A stretch of 64,000 bases of DNA, from assembly GCA_035041965.1 (NCBI GenBank), contig JAPYMA010000969.1, forward strand, positions 1-64,000, read 5' to 3'. The stretch's first letter is position 1. Each line of letters begins with the position of its first letter. Positions 35,701-49,544 of this stretch are shown here, piece after piece. The position numbers and the translations under genes were made by a program. The notes under the pieces are model-generated. The model searched no databases. It was not told the origin of the DNA and saw nothing but the letters and a program-made list of their open reading frames with translations. This stretch comes from Anisakis pegreffii. Taxonomy: Eukaryota > Nematoda > Chromadorea > Rhabditida > Anisakidae.

Positions 35701-38700
35701 GGATTTTCAAATTTGGTTTGTTACCTCAATATTTTATTATTTTATTGATATTCTCATTGTTACTTTATCGATAGTTCTGTTATTGTTTTGTCGTTATCTT
35801 ATTATTTTTGTTATTATTGTCATTACCGAGACTATTATTACAGTCAGTTAGATGAAAAGTAAATTATTCATTGTCAAAGAATATTTGAAGATATGTAATA
35901 TTTTTGTTTTCCAGACTAAACTGTACGCTGTGCGATCAACTGAATGTATTATCAAATTCGCTGAACAAATGGGTAAATTAGCAGCATCGCGAAAGGATAC
36001 GATAACGTTGAAAATGAAAGAAGCTGCTGCAGGATGCCTCGGGTTTTTGTCGTGTTTGGATTTGTCTGAAGAAGTTTACGAGAAAATTATCAATGAATTG
36101 TATGCGATTGGAGAGGTGAATATTATACAATACAAACAATTACAAATTCAAATGAATGTCGCAGTTCAATCGTCGTGATGATTATAATAATTGTTTCATT
36201 TTGCATTATTTGTTCATATTGTTTCGAGATATGAAATTGTATCGTTGAATACGATAATTCCTCACAATCAACGCAACGCAGTTCTATGCTGCAATGTTGT
36301 GGGTGGCAATCTTATGAGTAAATGTGTTAAATTGCGAAGAAAATGTTTCTATGAAAAAAAGTTTACCAATTTTATGTGAGACAATTTAGTAAGGAAAAAA
36401 ACGATTCACGTCGCCATTTTCAGGCTGCACCTCAACCAGAATTACAATTCAGCGTTGGTAATGCATTATTGGACGCAGTTTTTGGTGAATATTCGCCATC
36501 GCGTCGAAACATTTTCATCGAATCTGAAACGAATTTCGTTGAAGCGAATGGCAAACAAAAATACGATTTGATTGAAAAACGAATGCATGAATTGTTGAAT
36601 ACAATAATCAATGTTAAATTGCTAAGCACAAATCGCCATTTACGACAGTCAGCTATTATTTGGTTAGTTACGGTTACGAAGCGATCAGCTACGGTCAATT
36701 TGAGTACCCTGTCAGAGGAACTCAACAAAATACAATTTGCGTTCATTAATGCCCTCGCGGAAAGTAATGGTAAGATTCATGTGATATTTTGTTTAGAAAA
36801 AGGAATATTTCGACGTATTAGAATGAGTAATCGTTGCGATTGTTTCTTTATTAAGTTTTATCTGAAGGTGATTTATTCACTGTGAGTGGATTTGCGTGAT
36901 GTTCGATGGAGTTGTTGTTGAAATTGATCATTTTGAATGTTATTTTACACGGAATGATATCACTTGAGTGGAAATGAAAATTAGTGAAATGTTTGAAGAG
37001 TTCACACAAGACGTTGCCAGTAAAGGATTGGGCATTGTTTTTGAACTGGCTGATGAGACACAAAAGAAGGTGATGATGAATGAACTCGTGAGTGCGTTAT
37101 CGTCTGGACGTAAGAGAGTTATACCTGTTACGGGTGATACGCCGATATTTGAAGGAGGCGAGTTGGGAAAGGCACCTGGAGGGTTCGTTTTTATACTTTG
37201 AGTGGGACGGGATTTCCATTTGAATTTTTTGCTCTTTACAAGGGTCACTTTATCTTTTTTTTTCGTTTGAAAGCAATCGAGATCGGTCGTGTAACCGAAA
37301 TTTCATCGTGTGAGTGATGTTTTTGAATATATTTTATCGTAAAATTTCAGTGAGAACCTGACCACTTATCAAGAGTTGTGCTCATTGGCCACTGATCTGA
37401 ATCAGCCTGAGTTAATGTACAAATTTATGCAGTTAGCGAATCATAATGCAATGTGGAATTCAAAAAAGGTTTTTGTTTTCATTGGTTGGCATTGGTCACG
37501 TTTGCTTTGGTGAATTTACTGCATAGGTCAGATCGAGTTGATGTTTCAAATGAGCAGTAATAGAAAGAATACGCTTCAGGGTGCTGCGTTTGGCTTCAGT
37601 GTGGTTTTGCAACAAGCACGCGATGAATTTGAGCCATACCTCTCGCAGATAGTTCCAAAATTATTCCGCTATCGTTACGATCCGGACTTAAAAGTACAAC
37701 ACTCAATGAAATCCATATGGCAAACTCTAACAATGTCGAAAAAGAATGTGGTGAGTGGTTGGTCCTCAGTCGTTCTAATACTTCATCACGGATGTTAATT
37801 TGTGTATTTTTTGTGCATTCGTTTCACCTCTGTTGGTTTGTTACGGGATTTTCGATCATCAAAGAGTGATAACTTTTTCGCGCTCACTCTCAAAATGTTA
37901 TTTCAATTTGCAATTATCATTTCGTTTTCGTGAAATGTATCGTCGTCAATTATCATTTTACTTTGCAATTGTTCCATTTTCAGGTGGAGGAGTATGCAGA
38001 TGAAATTTTCAGCGAACTCTTAACAACACTTACAAATGCGTTGTGGCGTACACGGGAATCGAGGTATTTATGTCACGTTCACGTGAAGCATTTTACAGAA
38101 TCATTTCCGATCATTTTACACGATCATTTCCACGTGAATCGTTTTCGATAACCATTTCTTAGGGCAATATATGTTTTTTGTATTAATTCTTTAGAAAGAT
38201 ATTACTGATATATTTTGATAATTTGAAAAGGTTTCTTTTTTTCAGTTGTTTAGCGTTATCTGATCTGATGAGTATGAAATGCACGACGAATATGGAGGAG
38301 CGCTTCGGTGATTTGTTCGAAATTCTGTTTCGTGTTCAGGATGATGTTAAGGTTTTGTTTATTTATCTCAAGATCAGTATCCTTTCGAAACAATAGCTAC
38401 AAAATTGATCAATCATATTGCCATATTGATTTTGTCATATCGATCAGTCATGTTGATTCAAGGAATCGGTGCGATTGTCAGCCAATCGCGCGTTGTCCAC
38501 ACTGATGAAACTGAGTATCCGCGAATGTTCCTCAGATCGCGGTGCAAAAGCAACAAAACTGATTGGAATAATTCTGCCGACTCTCATCGAGAAAGGATTA
38601 CATTCTGTTGTTAAAGCGAATCGCATGTTCAGGTATGTATATCTAAACGAACGAACTGAACACTTTTCATTCATTCATCTCCATTGAATTATTCATCTGA

Positions 38701-41700
38701 TAATGACAGTAGTTTTATCGGCAATGAAATACTAATAGTGAGCGTTATTACCATTGTCCTGATTATTCGTTGCCACATTATTCTTATTTATATCATTCCA
38801 ATAGCTCAATTGTGAAGAATTAAAGAACACGTAATGATTGCAGTTTGAAAGCTGTGATGGATATCTCGAAAGAGGCTGGAAGTGCGTTACAGCCACATTT
38901 AATCACTGTTGTGCCGTGTCTTCTGGATGCTTTAAGTGAGACTGAACCAGCGATGCTGAACTATTTGGCTGCGAGATCCGATTACGATGAACTGGAAGCG
39001 GTTCGTTGTCGTTTCTTAAAGACGAAGATATTTCGAATATGAGTGGCAATCTGTTGGATTCATTCGCTCTAATTGAGTGAAATTTTGACTTTTTGCAATG
39101 CTGAGGCATTTCTGGAGTGATTGAAGGCGATAAATCAGATGCATTTTGTGGAATGCGGACAATTTTGAAAAAGCTCAAATCTGAGATCAGTTTAAAAGTT
39201 GTGAATTTCAGCTGGACACAGCTCGTGCTGGTATGGCGAATACGTCACCGATGATGCAAACACTACAAGATGTGGTCCCGTTCATAACAAAACAAACATT
39301 GACTGATTTAATACCAAAGCTTTGCAACACATTACGTTCAAGTGTCGGCCTTACAACCCGAACGGGTGCTTGTCAATTTGTGATTAACGTGTGCTTGAGG
39401 AAACAACAGATCATGATTGAATCAAAGGCTGCTTGCGGTATGTACTCGGCGCAATATTATATCCATTCTGATTTTGTGAGCATATTCGTGTTGTTCAACA
39501 ATATTGCTGTGATATCAAGTTTGCGTAGTTTCTGTGGACATTTTTTCGTTTTACCGAACTTTCGTTCACTTTCTTATTAACTTTATCGTATTCACAGTCT
39601 GACTTTTGTTTTTAATTGTAAAAACATTTGTGTGCGAGTTGAGTTGTTAATATGAGAAAAGTATCAGTGAAGAGATGCGATAATTAATTTTAGATAAGCT
39701 GATGAAGGCATTATTCAGTGGACTGCGCGATCGTAATGCCACAGTGCGCAAGCAGTTCTCGTCCGCCATCTCTTACCTTATCAAATATTGTTCGGATTCA
39801 CAAATTGAATCTTTGATCAAATTTTTGAAGGATAAATTGGATGGTGATCAAGGTATTGTTGAACAGTTGTTTTTGGTTGCGTTTTGCATGATTGAGTTTA
39901 TTTGTTTATCGTTGCAATCGTTATCTTTATTGACAATATTCAGAGGATGATAGACTGACTGCACTGCATATATTACGCGCACTATCGACGAATAACAACG
40001 AATTTTTGAGCGGTTGTGCGTCTTCTCTCATACCGTACGTCTTTATGGCTACTTGTCAACAAGGTGGGCAGTGTGCTTATTGTTTTTATTGGTAGATATT
40101 TAGATGAAAATGTGGCATTTGAATGGATTTAGTAAATGATTTTATACTGTCATTCTCATTCTTCATGTGCAAATTTTGCATCTTTTTATGATTGGAGAGG
40201 ATTATTTTGTGGTACTTTGGGCAATTGATAGCAAGAAATACATTTCGTTTAGTTATCAACGAATATTTCAGTGGAAAAAGGCGATGAAGCGGCGAAAAAG
40301 AATTTGGAAATGTGGGAAGAGCTGTGGTCAGAGATGATTACAGGTATCACGAATACAAATGTTATCAGTAATTTATTCACTGCAGTAAAATAATTCAGTC
40401 ATCTTTGATGAGCATAATAAAGTTTGTTTATTGACATAGGATGTTTTATAATGGTAAAAAAATGAATAGACGAATGATCGTTTCATTTTAGAGACGAATT
40501 CAACGATACGTTTGTATCAGAAAGAGATGATCGATCTGGCTGTAAGAACGTTAAAAGAGAATCCGATATGGATCATGAAATCACAGTCTGCGACGATGTT
40601 ATCGCGAATCATTGAAGCGATCAATGAGGACATTGGACCTTCTGATGCTGGTGCTCATTTCTGATCTTTATTTATGTGTTTACTTGCTGGTTTATTGTCC
40701 TGTTTTCATTCATCGTTGATTTGTAGCAATCTTGAAATTGATTGATGCATTGAGAAGGGTTCAGATGAAATCTATTCGATATTAACGTCAATGTTGAGTG
40801 GTCGTTTATGGGACGGTAAAGTGAAAGTGGTGAATGCAGTGAACGTTCTGTTGAAATCAAATGGTGATAAGCTGTCAGATGAATGGAACAGACAATCGTC
40901 TGTTCAGGAGGTTTCATTTATTTTGTTTTTGTTTCGTTCCGCATTTGTTGTGATGGAATAGATGCTATTTTGGGTGTGTAAATAGCTTGTTAGCATTGCG
41001 ATAAGCTATTTTAGGCTGTGTAATAATTTGAAAGCAGTAGGATACCTTGATATTTTCGTACACTACTGAGTTCCGAGCAAAACGAGATGGGAACTCGCCA
41101 CGTAAACTGCCATCGCGGATTCGAGTTCTCTCGTTCGTAGCGGAAATTTTCACTCGAAACCAGCTAGTGTCCGAATTTTGTTGACGTTATCGAGCATGAG
41201 TCAGGCAGTGGTTGTGCTTGTGTCTGATTATCTACTTAGATATTCTACTGATATTAGTTGAATGGAATGGATTTCGTGAACGATTCAGGAGTGAATATGT
41301 AAACTGAATCGTTTATGGTATAATAAGAATTGGGCGTCTTTAATGTATTAAATACATTTGTTTATTTTTAGCAAATGAAAGTTTCAGTTTTGGACCATGA
41401 AAATTTAGTGCGTATGCACATTAACAATTTAGTGAAGCGGATGGCGGATGTACGAAGTTTGAAGCAATCTTCCCGAATTCACTTCAAAATATTCGAGAAT
41501 TGATGATTGTGGAATTTTATAGCAATAATTTTCAGAAATTTGCACCTTTATGGAAGGAATGTAAGAAGAAGGATAAAGTGTATAAAGCAGAAGCAATCGT
41601 GTGTGCGGGTTGGTTTTGTGAGAAAACCGGGAGTACATTGAACGGCGTTGAGGTGTTCGAATTGATCAAACGTATCTTTGCAAATGACGATCAAAGGTTA

Positions 41701-42893
41701 TCATTCATCAATTAGTTAGCAAAATAGCTCAACTTTCGGAGTTCGATTGAGTTGGCCTCGATGAAATATTAATTGATTGATGAATGAGAAATGTATAAAA
41801 TATTCATGAACACGTTTCATTTCAAATTTATTCAGTTCATCAGATTCTGACGGCGCATCCACTGATAAATTGAATAACGCCGCAAAAACAACAGCTCGTA
41901 ATACCTATCTGGAACGTGTCATTACAGCATTGCCACACGTAATGCTTACTTTTCATGACGGTACGTCTATCGATGATACGTTATTGTTTTGATTGGATGT
42001 TTGTGTGGAACGAGAAGAAAATCTTGTTGAGCATTTTCCGAGTAATTTTGCCTCTAAAAAATGCAATTGGTCACTAAATTTTGAGAATTTTGATTGGAAA
42101 AGTTTTATATAACGGAAAAACAAAATGAATTGGATAATGTCATTTCATGTTTGGAAATCATGAGCGCGCAATTATTTTATGGATGACTCGTGGTCGGTCC
42201 TGACGTGTCTAACTATTGTAAAGATATTACTTGTTTAAGAAAAAATGATCGAAGCACAAAAATTCATTTGCTTGACGCTTGAATCGAGCACCGTTTATTG
42301 GAAACTGAAACAGTCATTGATCAACGAACTTATTTATCTTTTCGATCGGTAAGTTCTAAAAAATTTCAGATAATTGTACGTATTTTATGTCCTTCATCAT
42401 GTTTTTGCATGATATTCTATTCTTCTCCATTAATTGCAACGATGAACTGAATGAGGTGTTTTGATTCATAGACATTGATTGCGACCTAGTTCAAATTGGT
42501 TTAAATGAATCGTAATTGCACAGTCGTGAACTTTTTGCGAAGCAACTATCATTTACTGGAACCAAAGCCATGTTTCCGTTTCATTGGTGATACATAAATC
42601 ACGAACTGTTTCAATAATCGTCGATACATTTCAGATGGAATTATTCGGAGTTGTTGGATATGAGTGAACAGTTCCGTATAATAACTGAATTACTCATCGA
42701 AAATACAACGCAGCGCCGAACGTTTGCGCAGAACTGTTCTATTGTTTTAGAGACTATGATCAAAGGAGCATTAGCTAATAAATGGGTGTTGAATAGAGAC
42801 GATCCGGATGGATTGAATCACAAATTGAAAGATAACCAACTAATACAGTCCTCGATAACATTCGTACCACTTCTGAAGCAATTCTTTAATTGA
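29733..42893 (+). CDS. ecps-1: ECM29-family proteasome adaptor/scaffold
   Basis: A 38-exon gene whose exons join in consistent phase to about 1,896 aa, close to the 1,845 aa of human ECPAS. Exon starts are 29733, 30141, 30385, 30866, 31370, 31616, 31871, 32232, 32689, 33025, 33329, 33512, 33947, 34148, 34395, 34722, 35036, 35500, 35915, 36424, 36969, 37351, 37580, 37984, 38246, 38463, 38844, 39212, 39694, 39944, 40272, 40492, 40765, 41372, 41536, 41836, 42240 and 42635. ECM29 is a HEAT-repeat protein that binds the 26S proteasome, stabilises or inhibits it under stress, and tethers it to endosomes and motors. Collinear family blocks include [10 protein letters not shown] (N-term), [89 protein letters not shown] and SPMMQTL. 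The exon joins near 33454/33512, 35182/35500 and 41449/41536 are less certain. There is no signal peptide or membrane segment. Confidence 0.93.
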
Positions 42894-43757
42894 ATTCATT
42901 TCATTTACGATTGTGAGTCTCGTTTCGTGATGTTTAATAATTCATTTCGCACGTAAACTCTCAATTCAATGCTTTATGAATACAACTAGCGAATGAAGCA
43001 GTGATTATTTCTTTGTATTTGTTGGTAACGTTTCGTCATTATGCTAGTGAATCGGCGAAATGCAAAGCAACGATTGATTGAAGTATGGGACAATTGAAAT
43101 GGATGACAAGACGTATCGTTACGATGTGTACGCGTTCGTATTTATCATGCACTGTAATTCGATTGTTCATTTTGCTCAGTTCCCTTAATTTATTGTAATG
43201 ATTGATCGATTTTTTCAAACTTCATTGATAATTCATACCAATGCTATTTGAAATGAACGGGTAGTGAACAATATCATTCATCCAATCTACTATTATTTCT
43301 CTTCCTTATTGCATCTTTCATATGCACAAAGTCATATGGCACGATTGTGCAGTTTGTTTTATTCAACTCTTAATCAGTGTGATATCGTGTGTGATCTGGA
43401 GGTGTCATGAATATGCATCATATACATATTAGTAAAACTCTTGTTGAGATAAACATTCGTATTTGATGTACTCTTGCTGAAGAAAACATTCATCAAAAAG
43501 CTTTTATTAGAAGAATATTAAACATCAAAATAGAACCGGTTTGGACGACAACCTCTCAACAGATGTGAACCATAAGATGAATAAATAAAATCACAATACT
43601 TCAATAAAAGATAATAACAAAACAGACCTAAGAAAATAAATAACAATTTCGTAGAAGCAATAAAAATTTGCATCAGATTAGGTGAAATTTTTTCAGTGCA
43701 AAATATCAATCTAATGGATGTTCAAGAAAACAGTTGTCCAGTAAGCCATATTCAAAT
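42894..43757. other. Intergenic, convergent 3' ends
   Basis: Lies between the 3' ends of ecps-1 (+) and the PEBP gene (-). No gene is supported, and the sequence should hold both 3' UTRs. Confidence 0.4.
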
Positions 43758-45804
43758 CTACTCTCCAAGCTTCTTGTACACTTCAGGTACGTAGTCATCA
43801 TATTCAGCCTGCAAATGAACATTTGTAAACTTTTTCTGAAAGAATCAACATTTTAAGGAGATATATCGTTTCAAGCACTTTCTCTATTTCCTCTCTAATT
43901 TTCAAATTTGTTTGCAAAAGCTGTTATATGTGCAGTTTACGAACCACTTGAACGAACCAAGACCCTTCATCCGTAAAACTGTTTTGTTTTGATCGTTTCA
44001 ACTGAATGAACTATTTTTTAAATTCAATATATACGAGAGGTTTTGTGGTGCCGTTAGACGGATGCTAATCGAGGCTAATAACATGTTTTCAACAGCTATT
44101 CAACTACAACTTTACGCTGAATTGCCGGTTGATAAACTCTGATCACTCACACAATCAAAGCTTATTTCTCTTTCCACCTAACTAAAAGGGCGACTCTCCT
44201 TTCCATCAATTGGATGCTTAACAAACAATATATATATGAGAGGTTTTGTGGTGTCGTTAAACGGATGCTAATCGAGGCGAATAACATGTTTTCAACAGCT
44301 ATTCGACTACAACTTTTCGCAGAATTGCCGGTTAATAAACACTAATTATTCATATAATCAAAACTTATTTCTCTTTCCAGCTGAACTGAAAGGAGGACTC
44401 TCCTTTCCGTCAATTGGATGCCTAACAAACAACGATCGTTCATGTAACATTTCATTAAAGGAATGCTCCAACCAACTTCAACTGTGAATAATTCATGGAA
44501 AGAAATCTCTGAATAAACGGGACTAATTTCTTTTGCTGAACTAACGCAATCAATCACTTCTTTTTCGACACATTAAAAAATTGAGGATGAATGTACTTTT
44601 CGTCTCACGAATACACACTAAATATCCGTTTACTCGAATTTCAAATATGGATTTGACCAAGCTTCGAAAATATTCCTTCTAATATGCGAAAATAGTGATG
44701 TGCAAAAAAACGAACTTGATAAAGATTGCCGGCCACTGGATCACCGAGATTGTGTTTCTTCGCAAATTCGGCCGCTTTGAATCCACCGCGCTTATCACCC
44801 GAGTTACCGGGCAGATGACCGTGCGCTGGGTCACTGACCTTACCAGACTGCTTGTAAACCAAAAAGATGTAACGGTGCAATCCTGAACTTGTTGCAGTCA
44901 AAGAATTTATTTGTGAACTGCGGAAATATTAAGAAAGAAGGCAAGCTTTGTTAAATTTTCAACAGAAATGAGTGAAGACTGACAAGAAACGCAAATAAAA
45001 AATCGAGAATGCAGAGAGTTTCCGATGAACTCAGAATGAAGAGAGGCTTCGATCAAGCACCAAAAACGTCCACTAGACCACATCACTGACCAGTATTTGG
45101 AGGTGGTGCAGACGAGATGAATTCAGACAGCACTTCCCCTTTGCTGATATCATTACCCGGAATATTCGTGATCAACCTAAATCTCATTTTTAGTTTCGAA
45201 ATAAATTTTCACTGCCACAAAACAGAATAGGTTTTAGTGAATTTAATGAAGGCGAATGTACAGAAAATTTACCAGTGATGCCATTCACGGAATTTAGGGT
45301 CTTTACGTGACGGTGCGTCAGGATCTGAAATGGAAATTTTTACGTTTCGACTGGATCGAGAATTTTGTTTGTGAAGATTATTTACTGAAGAATGACTATT
45401 TTCCAAAGGGAATATTCATAATCTCTTCACTGAGAATAAAACTTCAACTGAACGAACCGGTCATAATGAGCGTGTAAAGTTGACCAGCCTCAGCATCCCA
45501 AGAAACCTTTGGAGGATTTTTGACTTGTGTTGGTGTTAATACATTACCACAATTCACCTACAATATGAGCATGAAGTGAAATTTTATCGCTGATATTGTG
45601 TCTGCATTTCCGTCATCGGCTTTTGAAATGGTAAATGAAAATAAAAGTGGAAGGAAAATTATTGGCCGATGGGAATGGGAAAAGTAACTGCTCGGTACAC
45701 ACCTCAACACCGCTATCGAAGACCGCTTTGACAAGCTTCGACGGTCCCTTCGAAACGACGTCAGGCACAACCTGATGCTTTTGGAATGCTTCTGATGCTG
45801 CCAT
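43758..45804 (-). CDS. Phosphatidylethanolamine-binding protein (PEBP) family
   Basis: Predicted minus-strand exons 45804-45703, 45557-45458, 45324-45273, 45176-45091, 44882-44716 and 43808-43758 join to 185 aa, the usual PEBP length. PEBP proteins bind anionic ligands and phospholipid head groups, and in animals they modulate kinase signalling (RKIP type) or are secreted. Signature blocks are present in order: [16 protein letters not shown] (ligand-pocket motif), [46 protein letters not shown] and the C-terminal [16 protein letters not shown]. The chosen ATG is 13 bases after a TTTTCAG acceptor at 45818. The frame stays open back to that acceptor ([11 protein letters not shown]...), so an upstream exon carrying a targeting extension may exist, as in some nematode PEBP proteins. 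I could not find it. The last intron holds a 203-bp tandem duplication. Confidence 0.9.
44032..44436. repeat. Tandem duplication of about 203 bp in a PEBP intron
   Basis: Two consecutive units share GAGAGGTTTTGTGGTG (44035 and 44238), GGATGCTAATCGAGGC, AATAACATGTTTTCAACAGC and TCAATTGGATGC, diverged by roughly 10%. It lies in the intron between 43808 and 44716, so it does not affect the protein. Confidence 0.88.
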
Positions 45805-45817
45805 ACCCGAGTACAAT

Positions 45818-48800
45818 CTGAAAATTCTTTAATTCGATAGAATGTTCAAAAAATCTCTCAAAATCAGCTCAGAAAAATTCACATTTGAGTTCAAATAATC
45901 CTTAAAGCAAACATCAAGCGCCACAATATTCAAACCATCAAATGCATGATATTTTAAAGTGCATTTGCAATAAACACCACACTTGGCACTCGTGACTGGA
46001 TGAGGGAGGGATTGCACGAAATCAAAAGTATGGAGCATGACGGAATGGAATATTAAATTCGGAAAGTAATCCCCAACGGTTGGCGCTTTCGATGACAACA
46101 ATAAATCGCACTGTATCGCAGTGAAAAGACTGTGGGATATTCGGGATCGGACAAGATGAATTCACGTAGCCAGGAGAAGCAATGTGCTTTGAATGGCCAA
46201 AGATGGGAATTTAATTGCCTAATTTTGAATCCGATCAAGTCAGGACGTTTGCACCGCAATATAGTGGCGTTGTGATTGAAAAAAACGGCAAAAAATCGAA
46301 TTCATATAACTGTGAGTAAATCGTAATTGCAGTGGATGTGGACTTCACACAGTGCGCAATAACGAAAACGAGAAACACGGAATAACACCGCAGTGATACA
46401 ATAATAATGTGTATGGAATAATAAAGGACTGAAGGACAATCAATCGGAATATTTCAAAAACAATCGAACATTGAACGAGTCAGTCCATTATATGGTGTGA
46501 GTGAGTGGAGCATAATGAAGCCAATTGAGCTATCACAAATTGGTGCTATATTACTCCGTGAATGATGTCGATGTAAAATTGAAAGCGTTCAAAAAGGTGA
46601 AGTGAGTCGAAAAATGACGACTGCAACACAAAACGCAACACTGCAAGCTAATCAGTGGAATATCTTAATGCAGATCTACACAAATGCACTATTGAATTTC
46701 ATCAACCAACTGTTTAATTTTGCTGCATCAAAATATTTTTGAAGTAAGTCATGATACATTACCATCATACCGTACTGATGGTATGTCAGCTGAATGAAAT
46801 AATAATCATTTTGATCAGTAAGTTAATATCTCTTTCAGGAAATGAGTATATGAATAATTTCCAAATGATCATTAGATTATTCAGAAGGAATATCGAAATT
46901 TAATTGATAGAAAGTTCTCAATAACTGTAAAAGATGACAAACTGATAACGATACGAACAATGAGAAGCTCATGGTCACAATGAAATTGTGCAGTGATAAA
47001 GGATAAAACCCGTACTTGCCTTGTTGCAGAGCATGACTGAATAAAGATCGCAAGTAAAAACAGCACCTTTGATAAATTCATTGCTGAAAGATCTGCGTGA
47101 TAACTGATCAATAGAAGTTACTGAACTGTCCAATGAGAACTGATTGCTAAGGTAACAAGCATACAAATAATGAATGATGAATGCACACTCACAAAATTTT
47201 TCTACGAATACTTTAGACCTACGATTCCATTCGTCAACCTTTTCATTGTGAATAACAGTCTTCGTTTTTCTTTGTGATTCAAAATAATTTTAGTCCCCTT
47301 CAATGTCCCTTTTAATCTCTCTTATCATTTTCTCCCGAATTAAATTCTAAATATTATTGTTAAAGTCAATCCAATGATAAAACTATAAACTGAAAGAAGA
47401 TCAACCAATCAACCAAACCACAGATTGGTGAATACACTGAGGACTAACAATGATATTGTATTCATTGAAACATATCACATACGAAGTCGGAACAGCAATT
47501 CAGCTACTTATCTGCCCAATTAAAATTCATCCATCTCAGAAAGTGGCATGCAAACGCATTCACGCAACACCCACGAAAATGTGCATGCGATCGCAGAGAT
47601 CATTTCATTATACATATATCTTCTTTAATGAACCGTACAAAATTTTAATCCCAAATACAAGATTCTGAAACATTTCTAACTGGTTTTTGAAAACTGAAAC
47701 ATTTCTGAACTGGTTTTTTGAAAAACCAAAAACAGCAACTTAAACCATCACTTTCGTATAATCCAAATCATCGCTTTTATTACTTGACAAAACAGCTCTT
47801 GTTCAATGAATCCTTCGTAATGAACATCTATCAGATTTCTGAGTGTTTATGCTGGTTTCTGATAAACATGAACCTCTCATCACGAAACGTATTGACAATA
47901 AACTAAAGTTATGTTTAATCTGATCACCGTAATTCACTGCTTGCGACTATATTTGCAATCACTATCTGTAATTGGTCCGTTACTGATACAATAAGATTAT
48001 TAGTCTAATCGCTATTGCTTCTTCTCAAGTGTTACTCCGAACAATCACTACATATTTATCCTCTCGATCAATTGAGGGAGCTGAAAAAAAATTTTTTTTT
48101 GGCTCTGGAGCTTAGACATCACTGCTCGTGAGATACAAACAAAACTTTTAAGCAAAAATGCTCAGAGAAGCAACTCTGCATGCTTTATCAAATAATGACA
48201 CATAGGAAGCGTGCAAAAAGCACGGAGATCAACCAAACTTGAGATTATTTGAAAGAATGATGTTCTGCGAACAGTTTCGTATTTTCATGCACCTTGGAAT
48301 AATCTTTTCAAAAATGAGACGTCTTACTAACACAAACCTTCTGCTGAGCAATAGACGTGTGCTCACTGAGTAGCACTGAACACAGAATAGAGCACATACT
48401 TTGAAAGAATTATTGTACTTTGAAAGAAGAAAAAAATCCTTCGAAAGAAATTACTGACACGACTGGAACAATTGGAAAATGTAACCAAAATTATGGCAAT
48501 CAAAATAAAACAATCATGGATTTACAGAATAATGCAAAATGTGAAGTGTACATCGGGACTGAATGGCAGTCAAACAACTGAGACAAAGAGAGGATATGAT
48601 CCACAGTAAGACGCGAAAGATGATTGTTAAGGCGAAGAGGATTAATGCATATATGGGCCCAGTATGCAGAACATGAAGGGATAATTCATTGTTAACATGT
48701 TTATGTGTTAATCTCAGTACTGAAGTCGTATAAGTCACAAACGAATGAATTGAGCAATCCTTATATTTAGATATTTCACAATGGATTTCCACTCATTTAC

Positions 48801-49544
48801 TCATTACTTCAGTTCCTATTATATCACCTATCGTTGAGTTTCTCACTAATAATTCTCTTGCACAACTCTCACATATATTCTACTTGTGAGTTGAATCAAA
48901 AAACAGAACATTTGAAGTTGTTGTGCATAAAACTGAAACAAGCAAAGCAGGAATGTGAACTTTGTGATGCTGATAATAGCAGCACGAAGCAAAAACGACT
49001 GATAATAAATAAATCCATTAGTAAACAACTCAAGTAAAATAAAACATAAACTACAGTTATACAAAAACAGTAAAAAGTAATGCAAAAATGTGTACGTAAA
49101 CGATCGTTTATTTCTTCTATTTAGTTCGATTGCAAAGAAATATTTTTAATGATTCCATTTTTCAAAAAAAAAATCAAATTTCCTGAAGCAAAACAGACCT
49201 CAAAACCAAGACACCTTGAAACCTATCGGTGAGGTTTTAGTGTGATTGATTAGCTGATAAGACAGCTGACGATGGGAGCAAAACAAAACAGAAAAAAAGC
49301 TGGAATACGCATAGTGGAACCTTTGGGTATAAAGTACAATATGAAGGCGAAAATAAAATTGCAAAATAAAAAATACCCCATCCAAAACACACATCTCTCT
49401 CTTTCAATAGGATTGGTGTTGTAATAATCCGAACGCAAACAATCAATTGCAGCATCACACCACCACCATGTTCATTAAGCAACGACAAAATAATTCGACT
49501 ATTTTGCTCGATTTGTTTTCAGACAGTCATCAATTCACTCGTTA
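45818..49544. other. Gene-poor region
   Basis: About 3.7 kb without a gene I can support on either strand. Minus-strand open frames at 45829-46101 and 46053-46259 could hold an upstream exon of the PEBP gene, but no donor in the needed phase was found. The rest shows only short AT-driven open frames and a poly-A/T tract near 48085-48100. Confidence 0.4.

Noticed and set aside
26296..42893. Operon of the NNF1-like gene and ecps-1
   Set aside because: They are on the same strand, but the gap is about 1.75 kb, much longer than typical nematode operon spacing, and no second-leader signal is visible.
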